From positions 2,326,432-2,390,431 of the forward strand of contig NZ_CP011402.1 in assembly GCF_001643775.1 (NCBI RefSeq): DNA of 64,000 nucleotides. The letters are read 5' to 3'. Positions within the stretch are counted from its first letter, which is position 1. The number at the start of each line of letters is the position of its first letter. The notes beneath the pieces were generated by a model, which was not told where the DNA came from, searched no databases, and saw nothing but the letters and a program-made list of their open reading frames with translations. A program made the translations under genes and the position numbers. Positions 18,905 to 27,361 of this stretch are shown here, piece after piece. Origin of the DNA: Denitrobacterium detoxificans (GTDB taxonomy: Bacteria > Actinomycetota > Coriobacteriia > Coriobacteriales > Eggerthellaceae).

Positions 18905-21127
18905 ATGACGATCGAGATGCGCAAGGGCAATTGTAGCTACTGCGGGTATCTGTGCGGTCTGAATGCAACCGTCGAAAACGGCCGCATCGTCGATATCGCC
19001 CCCGACCCCACGCGCTATCCCTACGACGCATCCATCTCCTCGCGCTGCCGCAGATGGCGCATGAACCTCGACGACCTGGACGCCCCCGACCGCCTGAACT
19101 ACCCGCTTCGCCGCGTTGGAGAACGAGGCAGCGGAAAATTCGAGCGCGTCACCTGGGACGAAGCGCTCGACGACATCGCAAGCAGGCTCGAGAGCCTGCG
19201 CAACGAATACGGCGCGCGAACGCTGGCAAGCGCCATTGCAGGGCCTCACACCACCTACTGGCCCCTACACCGCTTCATGAACCAGTTCGGAAGCCCCAAC
19301 AACATGGGCATTGGGCAGATCTGCTGGGACCCGCGCATCTTCATGGATGCCATCACCTTCGGATGGCCCACCGACCCCGACCTCAACGACCAAACCCAAT
19401 GCATCATGCTTTGGGCCACCAATCCAGCCGTCAGCGATAACTCGCTGTTCTGGAGCCAGATCAAAGCGCGACACGCAGCGGGCGTTCCGCTGGTGGTCGT
19501 AGATTGCCGCGCCACTGCAACCGCACGCCAGGCCGACGTGCACCTTGCCCCCTGGCCTGGCACCGACCCCGTGCTAGCTCTTTCGCTGCTCAACGTCATC
19601 GTCGAAGAGGAGCTCTTCGACCGGGCCTTCGTGAACACCTGGTGCGTGGGCTTCAGCGGACTGTGCGAACACGTGCGCGCCTATGCGCCCGAACGCGCGC
19701 AGGCGCTCTGCGGCGTCCCCGCCGACGACATACGCAAAGCCGCGCGCCTCTACGCCACCCACACTCCTGGTGTGCTGCTCTCGGGTCGCGGCATCGACCA
19801 ACTAGGGCCGAACGCGGAACCCACCGTACGCTCGCTCTGCCTACTGCGCGCCATAACGGGCAACGTCGACCGCCCCGGGGCATGTTTCCTGCACCAACGC
19901 AGCTCCTTTCGCGCCGAAGCGGCCATGGAACGCCCCGACCTGCTTTCCGAAGAGAACCGCGCGTGGCAGCTGAACACCACGCCGCTTCAGAGCTACAGCG
20001 GATACAACCTGGTAAACGACTACGCAAAGCAGTTCGGCAGTTCGCTGCCCGAACGCTACCTGTCGTCCGCGCATCCGGGCATGGTCATGCGCGCCATGGT
20101 CACGGGAGAGCCTTACCCCATCCGCGCGCTCTTCGTCATGGGGGCAAACCCCGTGCTCACCTACGCGAATACGAAACTCGTGCTGAAGGCGCTCCAATCG
20201 CTCGACCTCTGCATCGTAGTCGACTATCGCCTTACGCCCACGGCTCAGCTAGCCGACTACGTGCTCCCCGCCGCAGGCGCGCTGGAACGCCCCAACTGCC
20301 AGATTCATGGTGGCGTCGCCGACTTCGCCTACGGAGGCGCCGCGGTCATTCCGCCCCTACACGAGCGACGCAATGACTACGACATCATGCGCGAGCTTGC
20401 CCTACGACTTGGCATGGGAGCAGAATGGCCCCATGCCACGCTCGAAGAGGAGCTCGATTACCTCTTCGAGCCGGTGGGCATCACGTTTGAGCAGTTCGCC
20501 AACGAGGGCATGTTCGCGCCTGCCCCCACCTTCCGCAAGCACGAGCAGCGCAACGAGCACGGCGAGCCCCAGGGATTCGCCACGCCATCGGGCAAGGTGG
20601 AGCTCGCCTCCTCGCTCATCGAGCAGCTGGGCGGTTCGGCATACCCGCAACCCATTTCCCAGAGCATCCCGCAGGCAGACCTTGCCGCGGGGAAGGTAGT
20701 GCTCATCACAGGCGCCCGCTCCCAGCCCTTCTGGGGGTCGTCGTACTTCCACAACCAGGACTTTAGGCAACGCCGGCCGTATCCTCGGGTAACCATGGCG
20801 CCCACCACGGCACGGGCGCTGGGGCTTGTCGAAGGAGACTGGGCGCGCCTGAGCAACAAGAATGGCAGTGCCGTGTTCAACGTCGCATTCCAGGACATGC
20901 CCGAGGGGGTGGCAAGCGCCGAATATGGCTGGTGGCTTCCCGAAGCGCCCCCGGGCGCGCCGGGCTTTTCGGGCTCGCTGACCAGCAATATCAACATGCT
21001 CACCGACAACGGCATCGAAGGCTGTGAGCCGCTCATCGGCACCTGGACCTATAATGGCATAGAAGCACTCGTGGAAAAGACTTCGCGTCCCATCGAGTTC
21101 GACCGCGCGTCATCAAGCAACGCGTAG
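18905..21127 (+). CDS. Cytoplasmic molybdopterin-dependent oxidoreductase (DMSO reductase superfamily)
   Basis: Mo/W-bisPGD enzyme of 740 residues without Tat signal, so it should stay in the cytoplasm. The N-terminal cluster motif is C-x2-C-x3-C (NCSYCGYLC) with a fourth cysteine in SSRCRRW. GQICWDPRIF probably supplies a cysteine metal ligand. MGANPVLTYAN, the cofactor-binding ITGARSQPFWGSS and the C-terminal aspartate-decarboxylase-like barrel are typical. It resembles polysulfide/thiosulfate or acetylene-hydratase-like enzymes more than nitrate reductase; the substrate is not identifiable. GGGGG lies before the ATG. Sandwiched between HdrD-like and radical SAM genes, it probably exchanges electrons with HdrD-type proteins rather than a membrane anchor. 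Confidence 0.88.
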   Translation: MTIEMRKGNCSYCGYLCGLNATVENGRIVDIAPDPTRYPYDASISSRCRRWRMNLDDLDAPDRLNYPLRRVGERGSGKFERVTWDEALDDIASRLESLRNEYGARTLASAIAGPHTTYWPLHRFMNQFGSPNNMGIGQICWDPRIFMDAITFGWPTDPDLNDQTQCIMLWATNPAVSDNSLFWSQIKARHAAGVPLVVVDCRATATARQADVHLAPWPGTDPVLALSLLNVIVEEELFDRAFVNTWCVGFSGLCEHVRAYAPERAQALCGVPADDIRKAARLYATHTPGVLLSGRGIDQLGPNAEPTVRSLCLLRAITGNVDRPGACFLHQRSSFRAEAAMERPDLLSEENRAWQLNTTPLQSYSGYNLVNDYAKQFGSSLPERYLSSAHPGMVMRAMVTGEPYPIRALFVMGANPVLTYANTKLVLKALQSLDLCIVVDYRLTPTAQLADYVLPAAGALERPNCQIHGGVADFAYGGAAVIPPLHERRNDYDIMRELALRLGMGAEWPHATLEEELDYLFEPVGITFEQFANEGMFAPAPTFRKHEQRNEHGEPQGFATPSGKVELASSLIEQLGGSAYPQPISQSIPQADLAAGKVVLITGARSQPFWGSSYFHNQDFRQRRPYPRVTMAPTTARALGLVEGDWARLSNKNGSAVFNVAFQDMPEGVASAEYGWWLPEAPPGAPGFSGSLTSNINMLTDNGIEGCEPLIGTWTYNGIEALVEKTSRPIEFDRASSSNA

Positions 21128-21140
21128 TGAGGGGGAGACC

Positions 21141-22007
21141 ATGACCGTTCAGAAGAACGCATTCCTTATGTTCTCGAAGCCGCCCGTTCCCGGCCTGGTA
21201 AAAACGCGGCTTACCACCATGCACGATGGGCCGTTCACGCCCTTGCAGGCTTCCACGCTGTTCCATCGCATGATGTTTGACGTGCTCGAATGCACCATGC
21301 AGGCGCTCGATCGCCTGGAAGAGCAAAACAAGCGCGAACGCGAAGCGGACCCCACCGTTCCGGAACGGGTATACGACGTCTTCGTAAGCACCACCCCGCA
21401 CAAGCACGTCGAGAAGATGCGCGAGATCTTCGAAAAGGGGCAAAGCTGGCCGCGCGAGATTCACATCATCGAAGACCACGGGAAAGTATTCGACGACCAC
21501 TTCGATGACGCATTCCAGCAGATCTTCGACCTGGGTTACGAAACGTGCATTTCGGTTGGGGGCGACATCCCCATCATGCCGCGCGATCACATCATCGACG
21601 CGTACAACTACCTGCACGAATTCCAAGAGCGCTTCCCAACGGGCGGCATGGTTCTCGCACCCTGCCAGGCAGGCGGAACCTCGCTGGTGGGTTACACGCA
21701 CAACTGCGGCATGAACCATCAGACGGTCTATTACAACCTCGACGGACGCCCCGCCTTGCAAGCATACCTGGACAAGGGGCGCGAAGCCGGCGACATACCC
21801 ATGGCACTGCTCGAGCCCGTGGGCGATGTGGACAACATCGAAGACTTCGCCCACGTCATTTCCGTCGTCAATGCGCTGGAATACGCCAGCCAGTTCCAAG
21901 ATGTATTCGTGCCCCATCGCACGCTCGAATTCATCCGCGCATTCGGTCTGAAGGTCACCACCCCGCCGAATCGCAATTTCGATAGCCGCGAAGAAATCGA
22001 CGAATAG
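21141..22007 (+). CDS. DUF2064 transferase (TIGR04282-type, rSAM-associated)
   Basis: Cytosolic GT-A-fold nucleotidyl/glycosyl-transferase-like protein of 288 residues. FSKPPVPGLVKTRL near the N-terminus and the metal-site region GGDIPIM are the DUF2064 hallmarks. The family is known from neighbourhoods of the ArsS/selenodomain radical SAM proteins and of arsenosugar-type loci, and an ArsM-ArsS fusion is encoded 5 kb away on the other strand. A role in attaching a sugar or glycerol-type moiety to an organoarsenical is inference. It starts 13 bases after the molybdopterin gene and nine bases before the radical SAM gene, so it is in the same operon. GGGGG lies upstream of the ATG. Confidence 0.82.
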   Translation: MTVQKNAFLMFSKPPVPGLVKTRLTTMHDGPFTPLQASTLFHRMMFDVLECTMQALDRLEEQNKREREADPTVPERVYDVFVSTTPHKHVEKMREIFEKGQSWPREIHIIEDHGKVFDDHFDDAFQQIFDLGYETCISVGGDIPIMPRDHIIDAYNYLHEFQERFPTGGMVLAPCQAGGTSLVGYTHNCGMNHQTVYYNLDGRPALQAYLDKGREAGDIPMALLEPVGDVDNIEDFAHVISVVNALEYASQFQDVFVPHRTLEFIRAFGLKVTTPPNRNFDSREEIDE

Positions 22008-22016
22008 GGGGCTCCC

Positions 22017-23315
22017 GTGTCGCGGCTCATTAGCACAACTCGCAGCATCTGCCCCGAATGCCTGAAGCAGCTGCCCGCGCGCGTGGTAGAGCACGACGAT
22101 GGCACCGTGTGGATGGAGCGCACCTGCCCCGAACACGGCTTCTTCCAGGCATATCGCTGGCCCGATGCGAAACAATACAAACGCTACTGCGCGCGAGCGC
22201 TGCCCGCCACCGCCCCAGCGGTGACCAGACCCATGACGGCGCCCTGCCCGTTTTCATGCGGCATCTGCACGCATCACGTGCGGCGCCCCACCCAAGTGGG
22301 CATCGAGCTCACCCAGCGTTGCAACCTCAGGTGCCCCGTATGCTTCATGGCCGCTCACGACGATGACAACGAGCTTCCCACGGAAGACTTCCGCGCCATC
22401 TTCCAGACGATTCGCGATACCGCGGGCGGCGACTGCGGCGTGAACCTTACGGGCGGCGAACCCACCGTGCGCGACGACCTGCCGGACATCGTGCGCATTG
22501 GTCGAGAAGTGGGCATTCAGGCAATCGAGATCAGCACCAATGGCCTTGCCATCGCACGCAGCAAGGACTACCTGCTCGAGCTGCGCGACGCGGGCATTTC
22601 GGGCATCTACCTGCAATTCGACGGCACAACGCCCGAGCCCTACCTGGCTACCCGCGGCGCCGACCTGCTCGATGTGAAACTGCGTGCCATTCAGAACTGC
22701 CGCGAATGCGGCGTGCAGGTCGTGCTGGCCATGACCATCGTCGGCGGCGTAAACGAAGACCAAGTGGGCGATGTCATTCGGTTCGCGATCAAGAACAACG
22801 ACGTGGTCGTGGGCGTGGCATTGCAACCGGCCTTCGAAAGCGGTCGCTTCGACGTGAAACGCAGCAAGCCCCTTACCATGGGCGACACCTTCGCGCTACT
22901 AGAAGCGCAGACCGATGGCCTTATCCTCGCGGACGACATGGTGCCGCTGGGTTCCTCGCATCCGCTCTGCGATTCGGGCACCTACCTGGCACGCACGCCA
23001 AATGGCTACACGCCCATCACGCGCGGGCTTTCCCACGAAGACTACCTGTCGTACTACGACCCGCACTCGCCTCAGGGCGCGGTGCTCTGGGACATCGCCG
23101 CGCGCACGATTCCCCAGTTCGAAGGCGGGCTGTCGCTCATCATCATGGACTACATGGATCGCAGCAACATCGACCTGGAGCGCCTGGAGCAATGCTCGAT
23201 GTTCCACGCCACCGTCGACGACAGGCTCATTCCGTTCTGCAGCAGCGAACTCAACGACGCGCAAGGCAACCGCATCTATCCGTCGCTCGGCCGAAAGGAG
23301 GGTGGTTCCCAGTGA
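22017..23315 (+). CDS. Radical SAM protein with N-terminal zinc-ribbon (Tes/MJ0619-like)
   Basis: Radical SAM enzyme of 432 residues. The [4Fe-4S] motif CNLRCPVC lies near residue 102, followed by the GGE motif NLTGGEPTV. An N-terminal CPEC...CPEHG zinc-ribbon and a further CPFSCGIC are typical of the tetraether-synthase/MJ0619 branch, whose members join carbon centres or methylate using SAM. The substrate is unknown. GTG at 22017 has AGGGGG upstream. It overlaps the next gene by four bases (GTGA), implying translational coupling with the ferredoxin-DUF169 protein, which could reduce its cluster. Confidence 0.87.
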   Translation: MSRLISTTRSICPECLKQLPARVVEHDDGTVWMERTCPEHGFFQAYRWPDAKQYKRYCARALPATAPAVTRPMTAPCPFSCGICTHHVRRPTQVGIELTQRCNLRCPVCFMAAHDDDNELPTEDFRAIFQTIRDTAGGDCGVNLTGGEPTVRDDLPDIVRIGREVGIQAIEISTNGLAIARSKDYLLELRDAGISGIYLQFDGTTPEPYLATRGADLLDVKLRAIQNCRECGVQVVLAMTIVGGVNEDQVGDVIRFAIKNNDVVVGVALQPAFESGRFDVKRSKPLTMGDTFALLEAQTDGLILADDMVPLGSSHPLCDSGTYLARTPNGYTPITRGLSHEDYLSYYDPHSPQGAVLWDIAARTIPQFEGGLSLIIMDYMDRSNIDLERLEQCSMFHATVDDRLIPFCSSELNDAQGNRIYPSLGRKEGGSQ

Positions 23316-24337
23316 AGGATTGGGACACCGGCGCCGACGACGGCCCCAAGGTAACGTATCGCATCAAGCACGATGCCAGCCTCTGCGTAGGCTGCGGGCT
23401 CTGCGCGGCCTTCTGCCCCATGGACGTCTACGAGATGCAGTCCATCGTCCGCGAGGGGCAAGAAGACGCCACCGACACCCCCGTTGCCGTGCAGCCCGAA
23501 CGATGCGTCGGCTGCAAGACGTGCGAGGGGCAATGTCCCGTAAGCGCCATCCGTATCGAAGGCGACGGGATCGCATACGACCCCTTCCAAAACAGGGAAA
23601 AGGCCGCCCCGCTACCGCAAGAGGAACAAGACCTCTACGCCGAATGGGCGAACGTACTGAAGGACGTACTGCAGCTGCAGGCAGAGCCCGTTGCGCTCAC
23701 GCTCATTCCCGCTGGCGCGCCCTTGCCCGACGTTCCCGTACCCACCACGCGCATGCGCTTCTGCCAGCAGCTAGCATACGCACGCTTGGGGCGCTCCATC
23801 ATGTTGCCGCCCAACCGCCATTCGTGCCCCGATGGCACCTCCATCCTGGGCATGACCGACGTGCCCCCGAAGCTGGCAAGCGGAGAGCTCTACATCCTGT
23901 TCCACAAGCTCGACACCATGGAGGCCGCTTCCCAAATGGTCGCCGAGCGACCGCGCCTGCCGCAGCGCAGCACCGACGCCACCGTGGCAACGCCGCTTGC
24001 CAAGGCAGCTGCCACCCCCGACGTGGTGGTAGTCACCGGCGACGCCGAGCAGATGATGTGGCTCACCATGAGCGCCTCGTACTATACGGGCAAGCGTTTC
24101 AACTACCGCGTTTCCGGATACAACAGCATGTGCGTCGAAGCCGTGCTCATCCCGCGCGAAGAGGGCGTCATGAACCTGTCGCTGGGCTGCTACGGCAACC
24201 GCGCAGCCACCGACGTTCCCCGTGACCACCTATTCATGGGCATTCCCCGCAGCATGATGCCCACGGTGGTAAAGGGGCTGCGCGAGCTATCGAAGCGGGC
24301 CATTCCCCAATCGCGCGCCAAGGTCTACCTGCCCTAA
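23312..24337 (+). CDS. Ferredoxin-DUF169 fusion protein
   Basis: Protein of 341 residues. The N-terminus holds two [4Fe-4S] motifs (CVGCGLCAAFCPMD and CVGCKTCEGQCPVS). From about residue 120 the DUF169 domain follows, with conserved FCQQLAYA, DVVVVTG, CVEAVLIP and LGCYGNR. DUF169 has no settled function; fusion to a dicluster ferredoxin implies redox work, probably electron delivery to the coupled radical SAM or Mo enzyme. The start GTG overlaps the preceding stop; AAGGAGG lies ten bases upstream. Internal codons and spacing match the surrounding operon. Confidence 0.85.
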   Translation: MKDWDTGADDGPKVTYRIKHDASLCVGCGLCAAFCPMDVYEMQSIVREGQEDATDTPVAVQPERCVGCKTCEGQCPVSAIRIEGDGIAYDPFQNREKAAPLPQEEQDLYAEWANVLKDVLQLQAEPVALTLIPAGAPLPDVPVPTTRMRFCQQLAYARLGRSIMLPPNRHSCPDGTSILGMTDVPPKLASGELYILFHKLDTMEAASQMVAERPRLPQRSTDATVATPLAKAAATPDVVVVTGDAEQMMWLTMSASYYTGKRFNYRVSGYNSMCVEAVLIPREEGVMNLSLGCYGNRAATDVPRDHLFMGIPRSMMPTVVKGLRELSKRAIPQSRAKVYLP

Positions 24338-24351
24338 AACCGGGAGGCGTC

Positions 24352-24819
24352 ATGAACGATTTAACGCACGACCGCCAGCAGACGAACGAGTACTCACTCC
24401 GCAAGGCCATTGCCACAGACGAGCAAGCCGTACGCGCCCTCATGCACCTAGGAGGCATGGGCTTGGCCGCTGATTGGCAAAACGCCACGGTTGCGGTGGA
24501 TAGCAACGGAACGCTCATCGGGTACATTCGCATTCAAGAAACCAGCAAGGGGCCTCATGTCGCCCCCGTTGCCGTTATGCCCGCCTGGCAAGGCCACGGC
24601 GTAGGACGCGCGCTCATGCAGGCGGAACTGGAACAGCATCACGCCCTCAAGCTGGTTTCCCGCGGCGATGCGGCGGGGTTCTACCACGCGCTGGGCGGCA
24701 CCGAGATTTCATTCGACGAAATATCGGGCGACCTGGAAGAAGATTGCGAGCATTGCGCCGACCGTGCAGCATGCCAACCCGTCGCGTTCATTCTCACGCT
24801 GGAGGCAACGCATGGCTGA
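24352..24819 (+). CDS. GNAT-family N-acetyltransferase with C-terminal cysteine cluster
   Basis: Cytosolic acetyltransferase-like protein of 155 residues. The acetyl-CoA site is VAVMPAWQGHGVGRALM (Q-x-x-G-x-G pattern), followed by DAAGFYHALGG. After the fold, a tail carries C-x2-C-x5-C (CEHCADRAAC), unusual for GNATs and possibly metal- or metalloid-binding. It begins 14 bases after the ferredoxin-DUF169 gene and overlaps the second HdrD-like gene by eight bases. ArsN-type acetyltransferases also occur in arsenic loci, but this protein does not clearly show their signature, so the substrate is open. Confidence 0.8.
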   Translation: MNDLTHDRQQTNEYSLRKAIATDEQAVRALMHLGGMGLAADWQNATVAVDSNGTLIGYIRIQETSKGPHVAPVAVMPAWQGHGVGRALMQAELEQHHALKLVSRGDAAGFYHALGGTEISFDEISGDLEEDCEHCADRAACQPVAFILTLEATHG

Positions 24820-26131
24820 TTTCACCACGCTGCTTGAACGCACTAGGGACGCCATTACCAACCTGGAAGACCAATGCATCGCATGCGGCACCTGCACCAC
24901 GCGATGCGACCTACTAGAATCGCGCACGTGGAACATTCACGCCATCTGCGAGGAAAGCAGCGACGCGATAGGCGGTGCCCACGACGCGCAAAGCGCACGC
25001 CTGGGAATCGACGCCCACCCCTCGCTCTACCAGTTCTTCCGCTCGTGCGAATCGTGCAATCGCTGCACCGTCCACTGCCCTCAGCAGCTAAACATGAGCG
25101 ACCTATGGCAGCCCTGGCGCGCCTTGCTGCGAGGGGCGAAATACATCCCCGATTCCGACGTGGGCATGATCAAGACCGATTGCACGTGGAACACGTTCAG
25201 CGTATACCGCCACGTTTGGAACATCGACTATAGCGACCTATCGCTCCTGGAAGTTCCCAGCATCGACGAAACCGAAGGCGCCACCGTTCAGGAAGCGCCC
25301 GCACGCAAAGCGCATGCCGAGACGCTGTTCTTCCCTGGCTGCACGCTCTGCACCTATGCGCCCGAGCTCACGCGCGCAGCATACGCATGGCTCAACGAGC
25401 ACGTTGGGCCCACCCTCCTCTCCACGCAGTGCTGCGCATGGCCCCTGGAATGCGCGGGCGAGGTCGATCGCGCGCAGACCTGGCGCGAACGCGTCATCGC
25501 AGCCGCAAAGGACCAAGGCGTTCGCCGCATCGTGGGCGTATGCCCAGGTTGCGATAGGCAGCTGGAAATTGCAGCTGCGGCGGTTGCTCCCGGTATGGAA
25601 TTCGTGCCCCTCGCCCAGCTTCTCCTTGATGCGGGGGTACGCATGGGCGACGAGAGCCTGGCCGATTGCACGCTTCCCTTGTCTGTTGTGACCTCCTGCA
25701 ACGACCGCGCGAGCATTCATGGCCCCGCGGTACGCGCCCTCTTCGAGCACGCCAACGCCAAGCCCTTCCCGTGCGCGGACGAAGACGCCTGGTGCTGCGG
25801 CGCAGGCGGCGCCGTGAACGCCTACGACCCCAACCTGGCTCGCAGCCGCACCTGCCGGTCATTCCGCCTCTGCGAGCAAGCGGGCGCTCATACGCTCGTT
25901 ACCGTGTGCCCCACCTGCGCGTATACCTACGCATTCGAACGATGGATGCAGGCGCAGGAAGGCAACGCTCGATGGGACGGCATGGGCAGCCTGAATTACC
26001 TGGAAGTGGCATTCGACATGCGCATCGACTGGCCACGCGTATTCGCCAACCTCACGAACATGTGGCAAGGCGAACAGGGCGCCTGGGTGGCCGAACAGCT
26101 CTCCCAAAGCGAACCAGGCAGCGAAACCTAG
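24812..26131 (+). CDS. HdrD-like (Fe-S)-binding protein with CCG domains (second copy)
   Basis: Redox protein of 439 residues. Ferredoxin-like clusters CIACGTCTTRCDLL and CESCNRCTVHCP are near residues 25 and 85. CCG domains follow: PGCTLCTYAPELT with CCAWPLEC, and TSCNDR with CCGAGGAVN and CPTCAYTYA. It is a diverged paralogue of the gene at 17581 (shared FFPGCTL and NAYDPN/SFYDVS regions), with extra residues between the cluster and CCG parts. ATG at 24812 follows GGAGG and overlaps the GNAT stop. The pair may serve opposite ends of one electron pathway. Confidence 0.85.
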   Translation: MADFTTLLERTRDAITNLEDQCIACGTCTTRCDLLESRTWNIHAICEESSDAIGGAHDAQSARLGIDAHPSLYQFFRSCESCNRCTVHCPQQLNMSDLWQPWRALLRGAKYIPDSDVGMIKTDCTWNTFSVYRHVWNIDYSDLSLLEVPSIDETEGATVQEAPARKAHAETLFFPGCTLCTYAPELTRAAYAWLNEHVGPTLLSTQCCAWPLECAGEVDRAQTWRERVIAAAKDQGVRRIVGVCPGCDRQLEIAAAAVAPGMEFVPLAQLLLDAGVRMGDESLADCTLPLSVVTSCNDRASIHGPAVRALFEHANAKPFPCADEDAWCCGAGGAVNAYDPNLARSRTCRSFRLCEQAGAHTLVTVCPTCAYTYAFERWMQAQEGNARWDGMGSLNYLEVAFDMRIDWPRVFANLTNMWQGEQGAWVAEQLSQSEPGSET

Positions 26132-26169
26132 CCAGCACGCACAACGGCAAGCCAACGAAAGAAAGCAAT

Positions 26170-27309
26170 ATGAGTACGAAATACGTAATAGTGAGCGGCT
26201 TTTTGGGCTCGGGGAAAACGACGGCCATGATTGCGCTGGCACGCGCATTCAACAAGCGCCTGCAGGCGCAGGGCGAACCGAGCAAGGCGGCCATTATCGC
26301 CAACGACCTGGGCGCCAAAAACCTCGTCGACGCCGACTACACGCGTACGGCCGACGTACCCATCGACGAGATCGCCGGCGATTGCATTTGCTACGTCACC
26401 GAAGATCTGGTCTATCGCATCAACCGGCACGCTGCCGCGGGGGCAAACATCGTCCTCTCCGACATCCCCGGCTGCGGCGTGGGCGCGCTGAATCACGTAT
26501 ACGTAACGCTCGACAACGATTACCCCGCTGAATACGACCTGCTTCCGCTCACCTGCCTCGTCGACCCCATTCGCCTGCGCATGATTCTGCCGCAGAAGGA
26601 AGACATTCACCTTCCCGAGGAAATGCGCTTCTTGCTGAACGCCCAGCTGGCCGAGGCCGACCTGATTGTCCTCAACAAATGCGACCTCATCGACGACGCG
26701 GAGCGCGAGGCCGACCTAGCCTTCATCAAGAAGGCCTACCCCAACACGCCCGTCATGACGATATCCGCGCGTACGGGAGAGGGAATAGACGAACTGGCCG
26801 ATTACCTGCTTTCGCACGAAGCCACGGCGCAGCCACGCGACTTGGGAACCGACACGGAGGAATTCGACGCAGCGGAATCCAAGATGTGCTGGTACAACCG
26901 TCGCTTCTTCGCGGAAGAGCGCAGCGGCGCCGATATCGACTTCAACCAGGTCATCGAGGACTTCATGGAAGGCATCCGCGAAGGGCTCATCGAGGCACGC
27001 CGCAACGTACCCCACCTGAAGCTCTTCGCGGCGGGCATGGGAGACGACTTCGTAAAGTGCTCCATCGTGGACGTCGACAACGACCTGGAATTCGAACGAA
27101 AGCTCCAGCATGCATATTCGGGCATCGCCATCGTGGTCAACGCACGTGCGGTCTGCGAATCCGAGACCTTCGGCGACATCGTCGAAGAGGCCATGGACGC
27201 CATCAAGGCCAAGCACAACCTGAAGTGCCGCATCATCTTCACCGAATGCTTCGGCTTCGCCGACGAAGGCCGTCGCAACGGAGGCCGTGCGTCCCGCTAC
27301 GCCGAATAA
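26170..27309 (+). CDS. CobW/G3E-type P-loop GTPase with altered metal motif
   Basis: Cytosolic GTPase of 379 residues, G3E family (CobW, HypB, UreG), which usually loads metals or assists metallo-cofactor proteins. Walker A is GFLGSGKTT (residues 9-17), the guanine motif NKCD (LIVLNKCDLID), and SDIPGCG occupies the switch region. The usual GCxCC metal motif appears as DCICY, keeping only CxC. A C-terminal domain of about 150 residues replaces the standard CobW C-terminus. It lies 38 bases after the HdrD-like gene, last of the plus-strand operon. Delivery of metal or cofactor to a local enzyme (Mo, Fe-S or corrinoid) is likely but unproven. Confidence 0.8.
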   Translation: MSTKYVIVSGFLGSGKTTAMIALARAFNKRLQAQGEPSKAAIIANDLGAKNLVDADYTRTADVPIDEIAGDCICYVTEDLVYRINRHAAAGANIVLSDIPGCGVGALNHVYVTLDNDYPAEYDLLPLTCLVDPIRLRMILPQKEDIHLPEEMRFLLNAQLAEADLIVLNKCDLIDDAEREADLAFIKKAYPNTPVMTISARTGEGIDELADYLLSHEATAQPRDLGTDTEEFDAAESKMCWYNRRFFAEERSGADIDFNQVIEDFMEGIREGLIEARRNVPHLKLFAAGMGDDFVKCSIVDVDNDLEFERKLQHAYSGIAIVVNARAVCESETFGDIVEEAMDAIKAKHNLKCRIIFTECFGFADEGRRNGGRASRYAE

Positions 27310-27361
27310 GCACGCGAGCAGCGTGCAGTTGGCAACATACAGATGGCATAGGGCCGAAACC

